Source: Aquabacterium commune
GTDB taxonomy: Bacteria > Pseudomonadota > Gammaproteobacteria > Burkholderiales > Burkholderiaceae_C
NCBI RefSeq assembly: GCF_004362855.1
Contig: NZ_SNXW01000004.1
Span: 1 to 64,000 of the forward strand
Length of the DNA: 64,000 nt
Direction of reading: 5' to 3'
A program made the translations under genes and the position numbers. The notes beneath the pieces are model-generated. The model worked only from the letters and a program-made list of their open reading frames with translations, did not search any database and was not told the origin of the DNA. Position 1 is the first letter of the stretch. The number at the start of each line of letters is the position of its first letter. Below, in pieces: positions 35,437 through 44,979 of this stretch.

Positions 35437-35674
35437 GGTGGGCGGTGGTCGGTCAAGGGGATGGGGCGTGCGCTTCACGCACCACGCGTCACGCCAACCA
35501 GAGACCTTAGCGAGTGGGCAAGTACGTCTGGTGAGCGGGCCTGATCCGATCCGATCAACCGGATCCGGGGGGCATGGAAGGCCTGCCGTTAAGCCCCTGC
35601 GTGGGCAAGGGCTTCGTCCCCCGTTCGGAGCCCATGTCGCTTACAAGGACACACCCACTACAAAAAGGATGCCC

Positions 35675-36691
35675 ATGACGCAATACCTGTCCTTGTCTCT
35701 GTTGAGCGGCGCTGTGACCGCTGCCGTCGTCGCTTGGCTGCCCATGTCGGCCGCCCATGCACAAATGAGCACCCCTGCCGAGCAGGTTGACGCCCTGGAG
35801 GCGCTGGCCGGCAAGCAGCCTGGCATGCGGCGCTCAGGCGCCAAGGGCATTTGCGCCAGTGGCCACTTCACGGGCAATGCCGTGGGCCGCGCGCTGTCCA
35901 GCGCATCGGTGTTCTCGGGCGCGAAGGTGCCGGTGGTGGCGCGCTTCTCGGTCGGTGGCGGCAACCCCAAGGCCAGCGACAAAGGCAAGACAGCGCGCGG
36001 CCTGGCGCTGCAGTTCATGCTGCCCAAGGGCGAGCAGTGGATGATGGCCAACATTTCGGCGCCGGTGTTCTTCGTGGCCCGCCTGGAGGACTTCGTGCCC
36101 TTCGTGCAGGCCCGCGTCAACGACCCGGCCACCGGCAAGCCTGACCCGGTCAAGCTGAAGGCCTACAACGACGCCCACCCCGAGAGCCTGCGCCAGGGTG
36201 CTTTCCTGGCCAAGGCGGCCGTGCCGGCCAGCTATGCCAGCGCGCAGTACTGGGGCGTGAACGCTTTTGAACTCGTCAATGCCAAGGGCCAGAGCCAGTT
36301 CGTGCGTTGGCAGTTCGTGCCTTCGGCCGGTGTGGTGGGCCTGAGCGAAGAGCAGCTCAAGACCCTGCCCGACCAGTTCCTGTTCGACGAGCTGCGCAAG
36401 CGCGTGGCCGAGGCGCCGGTGTCCTTCGACTTCAAGCTGCAACTGGCCCAGGCCGGTGACACCCTGGTGGACCCGACCCAGGTCTGGCCCGAGAGCCGCA
36501 CCGTGGTGCCCGCTGGCACGCTGGTGATCGACAAGGTCGAAGCGGACATGGGCGGTGCCTGCGACAAGATCACCTTCAACCCGCTGGTGCTGCCCAAGGG
36601 CATCAAGGCCTCGGCCGACCCCATCCTGGGCGCACGTCCTGCGTCCTACGGTGTGTCGCTGGGCCGCCGCCTGGGTGAAGCTGCCAAGTGA
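35675..36691 (+). CDS. Periplasmic catalase-family peroxidase
   Basis: A protein of 338 residues. ATG 35675 is preferred to 35669 because AAAGGA (35664-35669) is at normal distance. A signal peptide (LLSGAVTAAVVAWLPMSAAHA) is cleaved near residue 29-30. The catalase-related fold shows the distal His in ICASGHFTGNA, RFSVGGGNP, RGLALQFMLP and NISAPVFFVARLEDF. These small catalase-like haem proteins usually act as peroxidases in the periplasm. Downstream is a convergent srkA gene with a shared hairpin. Confidence 0.88.
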   Translation: MTQYLSLSLLSGAVTAAVVAWLPMSAAHAQMSTPAEQVDALEALAGKQPGMRRSGAKGICASGHFTGNAVGRALSSASVFSGAKVPVVARFSVGGGNPKASDKGKTARGLALQFMLPKGEQWMMANISAPVFFVARLEDFVPFVQARVNDPATGKPDPVKLKAYNDAHPESLRQGAFLAKAAVPASYASAQYWGVNAFELVNAKGQSQFVRWQFVPSAGVVGLSEEQLKTLPDQFLFDELRKRVAEAPVSFDFKLQLAQAGDTLVDPTQVWPESRTVVPAGTLVIDKVEADMGGACDKITFNPLVLPKGIKASADPILGARPASYGVSLGRRLGEAAK

Positions 36692-36724
36692 GTCGCAAAG
36701 CGAGCGGTGACTTGATCTGAGCGC

Positions 36725-36743
36725 AGCAGCAGGGCCTGCTGCT
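36725..36743. terminator. Hairpin between convergent peroxidase and srkA genes
   Basis: AGCAGCAGG (36725-36733) and CCTGCTGCT (36735-36743) pair perfectly around a single G, so the real loop would be wider. It is centred between two convergent stops and touches the srkA stop codon. No T run is present on either strand, so its terminator role is only suggested by position. Confidence 0.35.
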
Positions 36744-37786
36744 CAGCGGTCGCCACCGTGCGCATCACCGCTTTGCAGCAGGTCGATCTGCTGGCGCAGC
36801 AGGCCGGTTTGCTGGCCCCAGTAGCTGCCCGATTCGAACCAGGGGAAGGCGGCCGGGAAGGCCGGGTCCGACCAGCGGCGCGCCAGCCAGGCGCTGTGGT
36901 GCACCAGGCGCAAGGTGCGCAGGGGCTCGATGAGGGCCAGCTCGCGCCAGTCGAAATCGGCCACGGACTCGTAGCCGTCCATCAGCGCGCCCAGCTGCAC
37001 CTGGCGCTCCTGCGGGTCACCGCTGACCAGCATCCACAGGTCTTGCACGGCCGGCGCCATGCAGGCGTCGTCCAGGTCCACGAAGTGCGGGCCTTCGGGC
37101 GTCCACAGCACGTTGCCGGGGTGGCAGTCGCCATGGGTGCGGCGCCAGCGCAGGCCGTCGATGCGGTCGAACGCCGCTTGCGCCAGATCGAGGGCCTGGT
37201 CGGCCGTGGACAGCCAGGTCGAGCGCTGGTCCAGCGGGATGGCCTCGTTGTCTGACAGCCACTGCCGCGCGGCACGGCCCATCTGGGTGACGTCCAGGCG
37301 CGCACGGTGCACGAACGGTCGGCGCGCGCCGACCGCGTGCAGCCGGGCCAGGAAGCGGCCCAGCCAGCGCAGCACTTCGGGGTCGTCGAGTTCGGGCGAG
37401 CGCCCACCGCGGCGCGGGCTGACCGAGAGACGGTGGCCGCCAAAGTGGCCCAGGGTGGGTGGGGTGCCGCAGACCGAGGCCGTGCCGCGGGCCAGGGCTG
37501 CATCCACCGTCAGCGTGATGGGCGGCACGGCGGGCACTTCTGCATCGGCCAGCTCTTGCGCGAAGGCGTGCTCTTCGAGGATTTGCGCGTCGCTCCAGCG
37601 GCCGGGCCGGTAAAACTTGGCGACGACGAAGCCGCCATCCTGCAGGCCGACCTGGAAGACGCGGTTCTCGTAGGAATTGAGGGTCAGCAGGCGGCCGTCC
37701 ACCCCTTGCCCGAGCGCCTCCAGGGCGTCGAGCGTGAGGTCGGGGGTGAGGTCGCCGTAGGGCTGGCTGGGCAGGTCAGGGTGCAT
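36743..37786 (-). CDS. srkA: SrkA stress response kinase (RdoA/YihE)
   Basis: A protein of 347 residues, close to the family length of about 330. Kinase-like (APH fold) motifs: NSYENRVFQVG (nucleotide loop), FVVAKFYRPGRW with the ATP Lys, EEHAFAQELADAEVPAVPP, catalytic HGDCHPGNVLW and FVDLDDACMAP. It phosphorylates proteins on Ser/Thr in the cytoplasm and in E. coli counters death under stress. Its gene converges with the catalase-like peroxidase; both are stress related, but co-regulation is not shown. Confidence 0.92.
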   Translation of the reverse strand: MHPDLPSQPYGDLTPDLTLDALEALGQGVDGRLLTLNSYENRVFQVGLQDGGFVVAKFYRPGRWSDAQILEEHAFAQELADAEVPAVPPITLTVDAALARGTASVCGTPPTLGHFGGHRLSVSPRRGGRSPELDDPEVLRWLGRFLARLHAVGARRPFVHRARLDVTQMGRAARQWLSDNEAIPLDQRSTWLSTADQALDLAQAAFDRIDGLRWRRTHGDCHPGNVLWTPEGPHFVDLDDACMAPAVQDLWMLVSGDPQERQVQLGALMDGYESVADFDWRELALIEPLRTLRLVHHSAWLARRWSDPAFPAAFPWFESGSYWGQQTGLLRQQIDLLQSGDAHGGDR

Positions 37787-37836
37787 GCGGCATCTTACGA
37801 CCCGCTGGGGCTTGGGGCGACCTGCCCCGGGCGCCG

Positions 37837-39069
37837 TCAGTCCAGCTGCGCGGCGGACTGCATGGCCTTGAGCAGGGCCGCGTTGATGTCGTCGAAGCCC
37901 ATCATCAGGCCTTCGGCCGCTTCCTGGATCTCGAAGCGGTCGCTGCCCTCCATGGCCTGCACGAGCTTGAAGTAGGGCTCGTAGGGGCCGGTGCGTTCGG
38001 CCAGGGCCTGGAAGACGCGCTCGGGCACAGGGATGGTTTTCAGCAGCTCGCTGAAGGGCTGGCGGAACATGCGGTCGAGCAGCGAGAACACCCCGCAGAT
38101 GAACAGCTCGTTGCGCATGTCGTCGTCACCGCTGACGCGGGCCAGCTCTTCCATGAACATGCCACGGCGCACGGCGGCGAACATCACCGGCTTCATGTTC
38201 GGGTCTTTGGAGGCGGTGGCCAGCAGCAGGGCCAGCCAGCGCTTGAGGCGCTGGTAGCCCAGGATCATGATGGCGTGGCGGAAGGAGCTGATCTCCACCG
38301 ACAGTCCGAAGGCCGGCGAGTTGATGTAGCGCATCAGCTTGTAGGCCAGCGGCGGATCGCGCTTGAGGGTGTGCTCCAGCACCTCGATGTCTTCCTGGCG
38401 GTGCACCTGGTCAATGAGCATCACGATGACCTGCAGCGCGGGCTGGTCGGCGGGCTTGCCGGACTCCTGGATGACGTCGTCGATGGGCCAGCCCAGCACG
38501 GCGGTGGCGCCGCTGCGGAAGGCGTTTTCCATCTCGCCGATGGTGCGCACGCCGGCCTGGATGCTGGTGATGCTGCGTGTGTTGCCGGCACCTGACACGG
38601 CACCGGACACGGCGCCTGGCGGGGCGCTGTGCGCCTCCTGGTGGGGATCGTTGCGGCGGTCATCGGCGTAGTCGATGATGGACTGTTTGAAGCAGGGCAG
38701 CACGGCGCGGGGCAGCGCCTGCAGGGGGCGGTCCTTGAGCAGCAGGGTGTTGCCGTTGGCGTGCAGGGTGCACAGGGCATCGACGTTGGCTTCGTCGCAA
38801 GCCATGAAGGCGGGGATTTCCAGCAGGATGTGGCTGCCGGGCTGGGCGCGCATCAGGTCTTGCAGCAGACCTTCGCTGGCCACGTTCAACCACAGCGCCT
38901 GGCCGCCCACGGGCCAGGCCTCGGCCAGGGCTTGCAGCAGCAGGCTGGCGTCGAGTTGCGCGCTTTGCTGCAGCGGCCACACGGTCAGGCGGGTCGCCGC
39001 GACACTGCGGTTGCGGTCGATGACGGGGCTGTAGGCGAGGGCGGTCTGCCCCAGGATGGCGTGGTCCAT
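37837..39069 (-). CDS. EAL-like/HDOD signalling protein
   Basis: A protein of 410 residues. The C-terminal 200 residues are an HDOD domain (QVIVMLIDQVHRQEDIEVLEHTLKRDPPLAYKLMRYINSPAFG, ISSFRHAIMILGYQRLKRWLALL). The N-terminal half resembles a degenerate EAL domain: it lacks the E-A-L and DDFG motifs and so should not hydrolyse cyclic-di-GMP. This YuxH-like layout is common in beta-proteobacteria and often affects motility. It follows flgL by 33 bases on the same strand and may be read through from the flagellar operon. Confidence 0.8.
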   Translation of the reverse strand: MDHAILGQTALAYSPVIDRNRSVAATRLTVWPLQQSAQLDASLLLQALAEAWPVGGQALWLNVASEGLLQDLMRAQPGSHILLEIPAFMACDEANVDALCTLHANGNTLLLKDRPLQALPRAVLPCFKQSIIDYADDRRNDPHQEAHSAPPGAVSGAVSGAGNTRSITSIQAGVRTIGEMENAFRSGATAVLGWPIDDVIQESGKPADQPALQVIVMLIDQVHRQEDIEVLEHTLKRDPPLAYKLMRYINSPAFGLSVEISSFRHAIMILGYQRLKRWLALLLATASKDPNMKPVMFAAVRRGMFMEELARVSGDDDMRNELFICGVFSLLDRMFRQPFSELLKTIPVPERVFQALAERTGPYEPYFKLVQAMEGSDRFEIQEAAEGLMMGFDDINAALLKAMQSAAQLD

Positions 39070-39102
39070 GCGTTTGTTTTTCTGTGGGTGTGTGGGGGTG
39101 CG

Positions 39103-40365
39103 TCAGCCGTTGATGTACTGGAACAGCGAGAGCTTTTGCACCGAGGCATAGCTTTGCAGCGCGGCCTGGTAGCCCGTCTGGCGGTTCTGGAAGTTCGAGA
39201 TGGCGGCGGTCATGTCCAGGTCTTCTGCGTTGGACTTCTCGGTGGCCGCGGCCAGCTTCAGCGTCTCGATGCGGCTTTCGATGCCGTCCATGCGGTTGAG
39301 TGATTCGCCGACCGCCGAGCGCGCCGCCTGCACATTGCCCAGAACGCTGTCGATCTCGGTCATGCCCGTGTTGACGGCCTGCTGGATGCTGCTGCTGGAG
39401 GCGTTCGTCTGGCTCAGGGCGGCGATCGTCTTGTCCAGGCTGCTGAACATGTTGAGGTTGTTGGTGGCTTCGCCGATGGTGAAGCGGTCGCCGTCGGCCG
39501 GGGCGCCGGCGATGGACACCGACATGCCCTTGCCGGTGATGTCGATGGTCTTGCCGCTGTTGTAGGGCTGGCCCGTGCTCAGCGTGGTGGCCGGTGCGGT
39601 CGAGTTGTCGAGCACGTCGTAGGTGGTGGTGCCGCCGCTCACATTGAAGCGCACGCTGTAGCTGGGCGAGCTGCCGCCGGAGGGGGTGGGGTAGGGCAGC
39701 TGCGACGGTGCGGTGACCGTGCCGGAGGTGATCCAGCCGGTGCCGCTGTTGGGGCCGCTGGTGTTGGCATTCGTGCCCTGCGCGGTGGTGAACACGCCGT
39801 TGCCGCCGCGCGCTTTCAGCCAGACCTGGTCGCCATCGACGGTGAGGTTGAGCTTCTCGCTGGACGAAGCCAGGGTTTCGCCGCCCTGGCCCACGAAGGT
39901 CACGCCGGTGTTGCCGTCCACGAAGGGCGGGGTGGCCGAGCCTTGGCCGCCGAACACGAAGCCGCCACCGCCATCGGGGCGGTTGGCCACGGACAGCAAC
40001 TGGTTGCGGATCTCGCGCAGCTTGGTGGCCAGGGCCTTGCGCTCGCCATCGCTGTAGGTGCCATTGCCGGCGGCCACCAGGGTCTCGCGGGCGGTCTGCA
40101 TCAGCTCCACCGTGTCGCCCAGGGCGGATTCGGTGATGTTCATGACGTTGCGGCTGGCGTCCAGCGAGCGCTTGTTGGCGTCGCTGCGGGCGATGCTGGC
40201 CAGGGCGCGCTCTGCGCGGGCGGCGGCCGTGGGGTCGTCGCTGGCCGAGTTCACCCGCTTGCCGGAGGTCAGCTGCATCTGCGATTCGGCCAGGTCCTGC
40301 TGGCGTTTCTGCAGGTTCTGGATCGAGGCGTCGTAGGCGTGGGCGGTGGCAATGCGCATGGTCAA
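39103..40365 (-). CDS. flgL: FlgL, hook-filament junction protein (HAP3)
   Basis: A protein of 420 residues. The flagellin-like N-terminus (MRIATAHAYDASIQNLQKRQQDLAESQMQLTSGKRVNSASDDP) and C-terminus (coiled end with TAAISNFQNRQTGYQAALQSYASVQKLSLFQYI) are diagnostic. FlgL joins the hook-side FlgK ring to the filament and is exported by the flagellar type III apparatus. It is 5 bases from flgK. Confidence 0.95.
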   Translation of the reverse strand: MTMRIATAHAYDASIQNLQKRQQDLAESQMQLTSGKRVNSASDDPTAAARAERALASIARSDANKRSLDASRNVMNITESALGDTVELMQTARETLVAAGNGTYSDGERKALATKLREIRNQLLSVANRPDGGGGFVFGGQGSATPPFVDGNTGVTFVGQGGETLASSSEKLNLTVDGDQVWLKARGGNGVFTTAQGTNANTSGPNSGTGWITSGTVTAPSQLPYPTPSGGSSPSYSVRFNVSGGTTTYDVLDNSTAPATTLSTGQPYNSGKTIDITGKGMSVSIAGAPADGDRFTIGEATNNLNMFSSLDKTIAALSQTNASSSSIQQAVNTGMTEIDSVLGNVQAARSAVGESLNRMDGIESRIETLKLAAATEKSNAEDLDMTAAISNFQNRQTGYQAALQSYASVQKLSLFQYING

Positions 40366-40370
40366 TCTCC

Positions 40371-42146
40371 TCAGCCTCGGGCGGTCTGCAGCAGGGTGTC
40401 GAACAGGGACTGGGCGATCTGCAGCACCTTGGCGGCCGCCTGGTAGCTTTGCTGGAACTGGATCAGCCGGGCGGCTTCCTCGTCGAGGTTGACGCCGGTG
40501 GTGCTCGAGAGGGTCTGCTCCGAGGTCTTGGCCAGGGTGCTGGAGATGCTGGCGGCGGTCTTGCCCCCTTGCACGGCCACGCCGAGGTTGCCGATCATTT
40601 GCGAGTAGGCGTCGGTGACGGTCGCGTACGAGGCACCGTCCAGCGTCACCATGGCCTTGTCGCGCAGGGCCAGGAAGGCCTGGGCATTGCCGTTGTTGCT
40701 GGCTGGGTAGGTGGTGCGCGCGATGCTGATCTTGTCACCTGCACGTGGTACGCCCGAGATGCTCAGGTTGAAGAGCTGGCTGCTCGGGGTGGACGCCGGG
40801 TCGGCGTCGTTCAGCGGTGTGCCGGGCGTCCAGGTGCGCTTGGGCGTGGTGTCTTTGTAGGGCGTGCCCGCGCTGTCGGTGAAGCGGTAGGTCAGCTGGG
40901 TGGGGTCGGAGGCGCTGGTCTCGAACACCACGGTCAGGCCGTTGGCCGTGGTGGGCAGTGAGGTGGCGAAGTCGGGCGCATTGGCCTGCGGCAGGGCCCG
41001 TGCCATGGTCAGCGAATCGATGCTGGCCGTGCCGGTGTTGCCTGCCTGGACCGATGCCACCAGGGGCGACGCCGCAGCCAGTCCCTTGGGTTGCACCAGG
41101 TTCATGCCGATGCTGGTGGCGCTGGCGGTGTTCAGGAACAGCGGCGTGCCCACGGGGGTGCCGGCGGCGGTGAACGTGGTCTGCAGGGCGCCGGTGGCAT
41201 CGACACCCAGCGACTGCTGCTGGTTGAGGGCCGAGGCGAACTGCGACACGAAAGCGTTGAGGCCTGCGCGGGTGTCCGCGATGTCTTTGTCCTGGAACTG
41301 CAGCAGTCCTTTGATGGCGCCACCCGTCATCTGGTCGGAATCCAGGATGCGGTCGGTGTTGCCCGTGCGCAAGGCCACGCGCCCCAGGGTGCTGTCCAGC
41401 GGGTCGCGCACCACGCTGAGCGTTTGTGCCGAGTTGCTCAGCACCAGCAGCTGGCCGCCACCCATGAAGACGCTCAGCGAGCCGTCATCGGCCTCGACGG
41501 TGTTGACTTGCACCAGCTCGTTGAGCTGCTTGACGAGCTGGTCGCGCTGGTCGAGCAGGTCGTTGGGCTCGTGGCCGATGCCCGTGTAGCTCGCGATGGC
41601 CTGGTTGGCCGTGGCGATCTGCTGGGTCAGGGAATTGATGCGGCTGACCGTGGTCTGCATGTCGGACACGGTGCCGGCCTGCAGGTCGTCGAGCTGCTTG
41701 CCGGCGGTGTTGACGCGGCTGACCCAGTCCTGGGCGCGCGCCAGCACGACCTGGCGGGCGGACATGTCCTGCGGCTGGTTGGCCACATCGACAAAGGCAT
41801 TGAGCACTTGCTGGGCGGCATAGCCCAGGCCGTTCTTTCCGGTGGGCAGGACCTTCTCCAGCTGGTTCAGCTTGTCCAGGCGCGCTTGGTCGGCCGACGA
41901 GGTGGCAACGTTGACGTTGTTCTCGCGGATCAGGAATTCATTGGTGTTGCGCGTGACGGTGGCGACCTTCACACCCCGACCATAAAAGCCCGCCCCGGTG
42001 AACAGCCCGCCCTCGGTCTGCAGCTCAACCTGCTGGCGCGAATAGCCCGGCGTGTTGACGTTGCTGATGTTGTTGCTGGTGGTGTCCAGCATGGCCTGGT
42101 TGGCCAGCATGGCGCGCGCGCCGAGGGAGAAGATGCCGGTGCCCAT
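40371..42146 (-). CDS. flgK: FlgK, hook-filament junction protein (HAP1)
   Basis: A protein of 591 residues. The N-terminus ARAMLANQAMLDTTSNNISNVNTPGYSRQQVELQT is the rod/hook/HAP signature. The C-terminus contains SSTTGVNLDEEAARLIQFQQSYQAAAKVLQIAQSLFDTLL, typical of FlgK. It is exported and caps the hook to receive FlgL. Next upstream is flgJ, 23 bases away. Confidence 0.95.
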   Translation of the reverse strand: MGTGIFSLGARAMLANQAMLDTTSNNISNVNTPGYSRQQVELQTEGGLFTGAGFYGRGVKVATVTRNTNEFLIRENNVNVATSSADQARLDKLNQLEKVLPTGKNGLGYAAQQVLNAFVDVANQPQDMSARQVVLARAQDWVSRVNTAGKQLDDLQAGTVSDMQTTVSRINSLTQQIATANQAIASYTGIGHEPNDLLDQRDQLVKQLNELVQVNTVEADDGSLSVFMGGGQLLVLSNSAQTLSVVRDPLDSTLGRVALRTGNTDRILDSDQMTGGAIKGLLQFQDKDIADTRAGLNAFVSQFASALNQQQSLGVDATGALQTTFTAAGTPVGTPLFLNTASATSIGMNLVQPKGLAAASPLVASVQAGNTGTASIDSLTMARALPQANAPDFATSLPTTANGLTVVFETSASDPTQLTYRFTDSAGTPYKDTTPKRTWTPGTPLNDADPASTPSSQLFNLSISGVPRAGDKISIARTTYPASNNGNAQAFLALRDKAMVTLDGASYATVTDAYSQMIGNLGVAVQGGKTAASISSTLAKTSEQTLSSTTGVNLDEEAARLIQFQQSYQAAAKVLQIAQSLFDTLLQTARG

Positions 42147-42169
42147 GGGGTGCTCCTGTGCTCAGCGAC

Positions 42170-43114
42170 TCAGGCCAGGCTGCGCTGAACGCGCAGGGCC
42201 GTGTTGATCACTTTGGTGAGCTTGTCCGCATAGGCGGGGTCGGTGGCGTAGCCGGCCTTCTGCAGGCCCCTGGCGAAGCCGCTGGCCGTGTCCGCCTGCG
42301 CGACCGTCTGACTGTAGCGCGGGCTCTGGCTGAGCAGGCGGGCGTGGTCCTTGAAGGCGTCGGCGTAGGAGTCATACGCGCGGAATTTGGCCGTGACTTT
42401 GTGCGCAACCCCGCCAACGTATTCCGTCGTGGTGACCTCGGCGACCTTGCCTGTCCAGCCCGGTGTGGCCTTGATGCCGAACAGGTTGTGGCTGGACGAA
42501 CCGTCCTTCATCTTGATCTCGTGCTTGCCCCAGCCAGACTCCAGCGCCGCCTGGCCCAAGATGTGACCGGCCGCCATGCCGGTGGCCGCCTGGGCTTCCT
42601 GCGCGGCGGCCTGGTGCTTGCGGATGAACTGTTCGGAGGCGCTCAGGCGCTTGTCGCCACTGGCCGGTGCGCCTGCGGATGCGGCGGCAGGTGCGGCTGC
42701 ACGGCGTTGACCGAGGTCGGTGCTCATGCTCAGGCCGTTCAGCGGGGCGGCGTTGCCACTGGCGTCGCTGCTGGCCGCGCCGTTCTTGAGGCCCATCTGG
42801 CGTTCCAGCTGTCGCACGATCAGGTCGCTCAGGCCCCCGGGGCGGCCCGTCATCTGGCCGGCGAACTGGGTGTCCAGCATGCTGGTGCCCATCTCGGTGG
42901 CCTGGTTGTCCAGCATGCCTGTGCTCATGGTGGAGGCGCGCATGCTCTTCATCAGCTCCTGCATGAACAGGCTTTCGAGCTGCTTGGCCGTCTCGCGGAT
43001 GGCGGATTGGGGGCTGGCGCTGGAGCTCGACTTCAGGCGCTCCAGGGAGCGCACGTCCATCGTCAGGCCGGCGTTGGTGCCAGGGATCTGGCCGCTGGGG
43101 GAATTCAGGCTCAT
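42170..43114 (-). CDS. flgJ: FlgJ, rod-assembly protein with muramidase domain
   Basis: A protein of 314 residues starting at ATG 43114, which overlaps the flgI stop as ATGA. The N-terminal rod-cap domain shows ETAKQLESLFMQELMKSMR. The C-terminal glucosaminidase-type domain starts near 165 (SEQFIRKHQAAAQEAQAATGMAAGHILGQAALESGWGKHEI), with the catalytic Glu in ALESGWG, and continues NLFGIKA. It opens the peptidoglycan so the rod can pass. The two-domain form is usual in beta- and gamma-proteobacteria. Confidence 0.94.
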   Translation of the reverse strand: MSLNSPSGQIPGTNAGLTMDVRSLERLKSSSSASPQSAIRETAKQLESLFMQELMKSMRASTMSTGMLDNQATEMGTSMLDTQFAGQMTGRPGGLSDLIVRQLERQMGLKNGAASSDASGNAAPLNGLSMSTDLGQRRAAAPAAASAGAPASGDKRLSASEQFIRKHQAAAQEAQAATGMAAGHILGQAALESGWGKHEIKMKDGSSSHNLFGIKATPGWTGKVAEVTTTEYVGGVAHKVTAKFRAYDSYADAFKDHARLLSQSPRYSQTVAQADTASGFARGLQKAGYATDPAYADKLTKVINTALRVQRSLA

Positions 43115-44244
43115 CAGATCACCTCCAGCTCGGCTTGGAGTGCGCCGGCCGCCTTCATGGCTTGCAGGATGGCCAGCAGGTCCTGCGGGTTGGCGCCCAG
43201 GGTGTTGAGCGCCTTGACCACATCGGTCAGCTTGCTGCCCGCCGGCAGCTGGATCAGGGCGCCAGGCGCCTGGTTGATCTGGATGTCGTTCTTCTCGGTC
43301 ACCACGGTCTGGCCATTGGAGAAGGCACCGGGCTGGCTGACCGAGGGGGTGGAGCTGATCGTCACCGACAGGTTGCCGTGGGCCACCGCGCAGGGGCCCA
43401 GGGTCACGGCCTGGTTGATCACGACCGAGCCCGTGCGGGCGTTGATGACGATGCGCGCGGCTGGCGTGGCGCGGTCCACCGAGAGGTTCTCCAGGTCGGC
43501 CATGAAGGCCACGCGCTCGCCAGAGGCGGTGGGCAGTCGCACCGCGATGCTGCGGCCGCTCAAGGCCTCCGCGGTGCCTGCGCCCTTGGCCTTGTTGATG
43601 GCATCGGCCACATCGCGGGCCGTGTTGAAGTCGTCGGACTGCAGGTCGTACTGCACCACGCTGCCTTGCGCCCAAGGCGTGGGCACCGCACGCTCGACCG
43701 TGGCACCCGCGGGAATGCGACCGGCGCTGAGCTGGTTGATCTGCACCTTGGCGCCACCGGCCGAGGCACCGGCCCCGGCGATGATCAGGTTGCCCTGCGC
43801 CATCGCGTAGATCTGGCCATCGGCGCCCTTGAGCGGCGTGGCGATCAGCGTGCCGCCGCGCAGCGACTTGGCATTGCCCAAGGAAGACACGTTCACGTCC
43901 AGGGGCTGGCCCGGCTGGGCGAAGGGGGGCAGGGAAGCCGTGACCAGCACCGCGGCCACGTTCTTGAGCTGCATGGGCGCACCGGCTGGCACCGTGATGC
44001 CCAACTGCTGCAGCATCGCGTTGATGCTTTGCGAAGTGAAGGGCGTTTGGGCGGTCTGGTCGCCGGTGCCGTCCAGGCCCACGATCAGGCCATAGCCCAT
44101 CAATTGGTTGGACCGGACGCCCTGGATGGCGGCGATTTCCTTGAGGCGAACCGCCTGCGCATTGATGGGCCACCACAGCGCTGCCGACGCGGCCAGCAAG
44201 GCCAGGGCGATCAGCAGTTTGAGCAAACGGTCAGTGGTGTTCAT
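43114..44244 (-). CDS. flgI: FlgI, P-ring protein
   Basis: A protein of 376 residues with a signal peptide (LLIALALLAASAALWWPINAQA) for Sec export to the periplasm. Family motifs: RLKEIAAIQGVRSNQLMGYGLIVGLDGTGDQT, LKNVAAVLVTASLPPF and VNVSSLGNAKSLRGGTLIATPLKGADGQIYA. It forms the P ring around the rod in the peptidoglycan layer, with FlgA as chaperone. It ends in an ATGA overlap with flgJ. Confidence 0.96.
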   Translation of the reverse strand: MNTTDRLLKLLIALALLAASAALWWPINAQAVRLKEIAAIQGVRSNQLMGYGLIVGLDGTGDQTAQTPFTSQSINAMLQQLGITVPAGAPMQLKNVAAVLVTASLPPFAQPGQPLDVNVSSLGNAKSLRGGTLIATPLKGADGQIYAMAQGNLIIAGAGASAGGAKVQINQLSAGRIPAGATVERAVPTPWAQGSVVQYDLQSDDFNTARDVADAINKAKGAGTAEALSGRSIAVRLPTASGERVAFMADLENLSVDRATPAARIVINARTGSVVINQAVTLGPCAVAHGNLSVTISSTPSVSQPGAFSNGQTVVTEKNDIQINQAPGALIQLPAGSKLTDVVKALNTLGANPQDLLAILQAMKAAGALQAELEVI

Positions 44245-44286
44245 GGCGCCGACTTCCTTGGGGGTTCGGCTCCATTGTCCGAACCT

Positions 44287-44979
44287 TTAGAACGGCGAAA
44301 TGCTCAAAAAGAAGTGCGCAAGCCAGCCTATTTGCTGGGCATCCTGGTTGGCGCCTCGGCCCATCTGCTCGATGCGCACGTTCGCCACCTCGGTGGAGGC
44401 CACCGTGTTGCCCGGCTGGATGGAGTAGGGGTCGATCTGGCCCGAAAAGCGCAGCACGTCCACGCTCTTGGCCAGCCCGATCTGCTTTTCGCCCGACACG
44501 ATGAGGTGCCCATTGGGCAGCACCTCGATGACGGTGGCCGTGATGGAGCCCGTGAAGTTGTTGTTGGCCGAGGTGGTGCCTCTGCCATCGAACTTGTTGT
44601 TGCTGCTGCCCGCGGCACCCAGCTTGGCCAATTGCGCCACGTTGGCCAGCGGCACCGCCGTGATCTCGCTGCTCACAGAGCCCTTCTTTTCCAGGGTGCT
44701 GGACGTCTCGGTTTTGGCCGTGATTTTTTCCGAGATGGTGATGGTGATGATGTCGCCCACCATGCGCGCGCGGTGGCTTTCGTACAGCGGCCGGTACGCA
44801 GCGCTCTGGAACAGCGAGCCGTTCGAAATGGGCGCGTAGGTGGCAGCGGAAGGCCGCACCGCGGTGGGCTGGGCCACATCGACCCGGGGCCTGAGGGTCT
44901 CGCAACCGCTCAGCGCCAGTGCGGCTGCGCACAGGGCGAGGGCGCGCAAGGGGAGGAGGCGGTGCAGCATGTTCATCAC
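44287..44979 (-). CDS. flgH: FlgH, L-ring lipoprotein
   Basis: A protein of 230 residues. The signal peptide ends in the lipobox LSGC (LALCAAALALSGCE), so the mature protein is lipid-anchored in the outer membrane. Conserved stretches: GSLFQSAAYRPLYESHRARMVGDIITITI, TVIEVLPNGHLIVSGEKQIG and VANVRIEQMGRG. It forms the L ring. Its ATG overlaps the flgG stop (ATGA 44976-44979). Confidence 0.96.
   Translation of the reverse strand: MMNMLHRLLPLRALALCAAALALSGCETLRPRVDVAQPTAVRPSAATYAPISNGSLFQSAAYRPLYESHRARMVGDIITITISEKITAKTETSSTLEKKGSVSSEITAVPLANVAQLAKLGAAGSSNNKFDGRGTTSANNNFTGSITATVIEVLPNGHLIVSGEKQIGLAKSVDVLRFSGQIDPYSIQPGNTVASTEVANVRIEQMGRGANQDAQQIGWLAHFFLSISPF

Noticed and set aside
33085..35544. 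819-codon plus-strand frame opposite the S53 protease
   Set aside because: Gly/Ala/Arg/Val-rich shadow; the minus strand has the catalytic S53 motifs and sorting signal.
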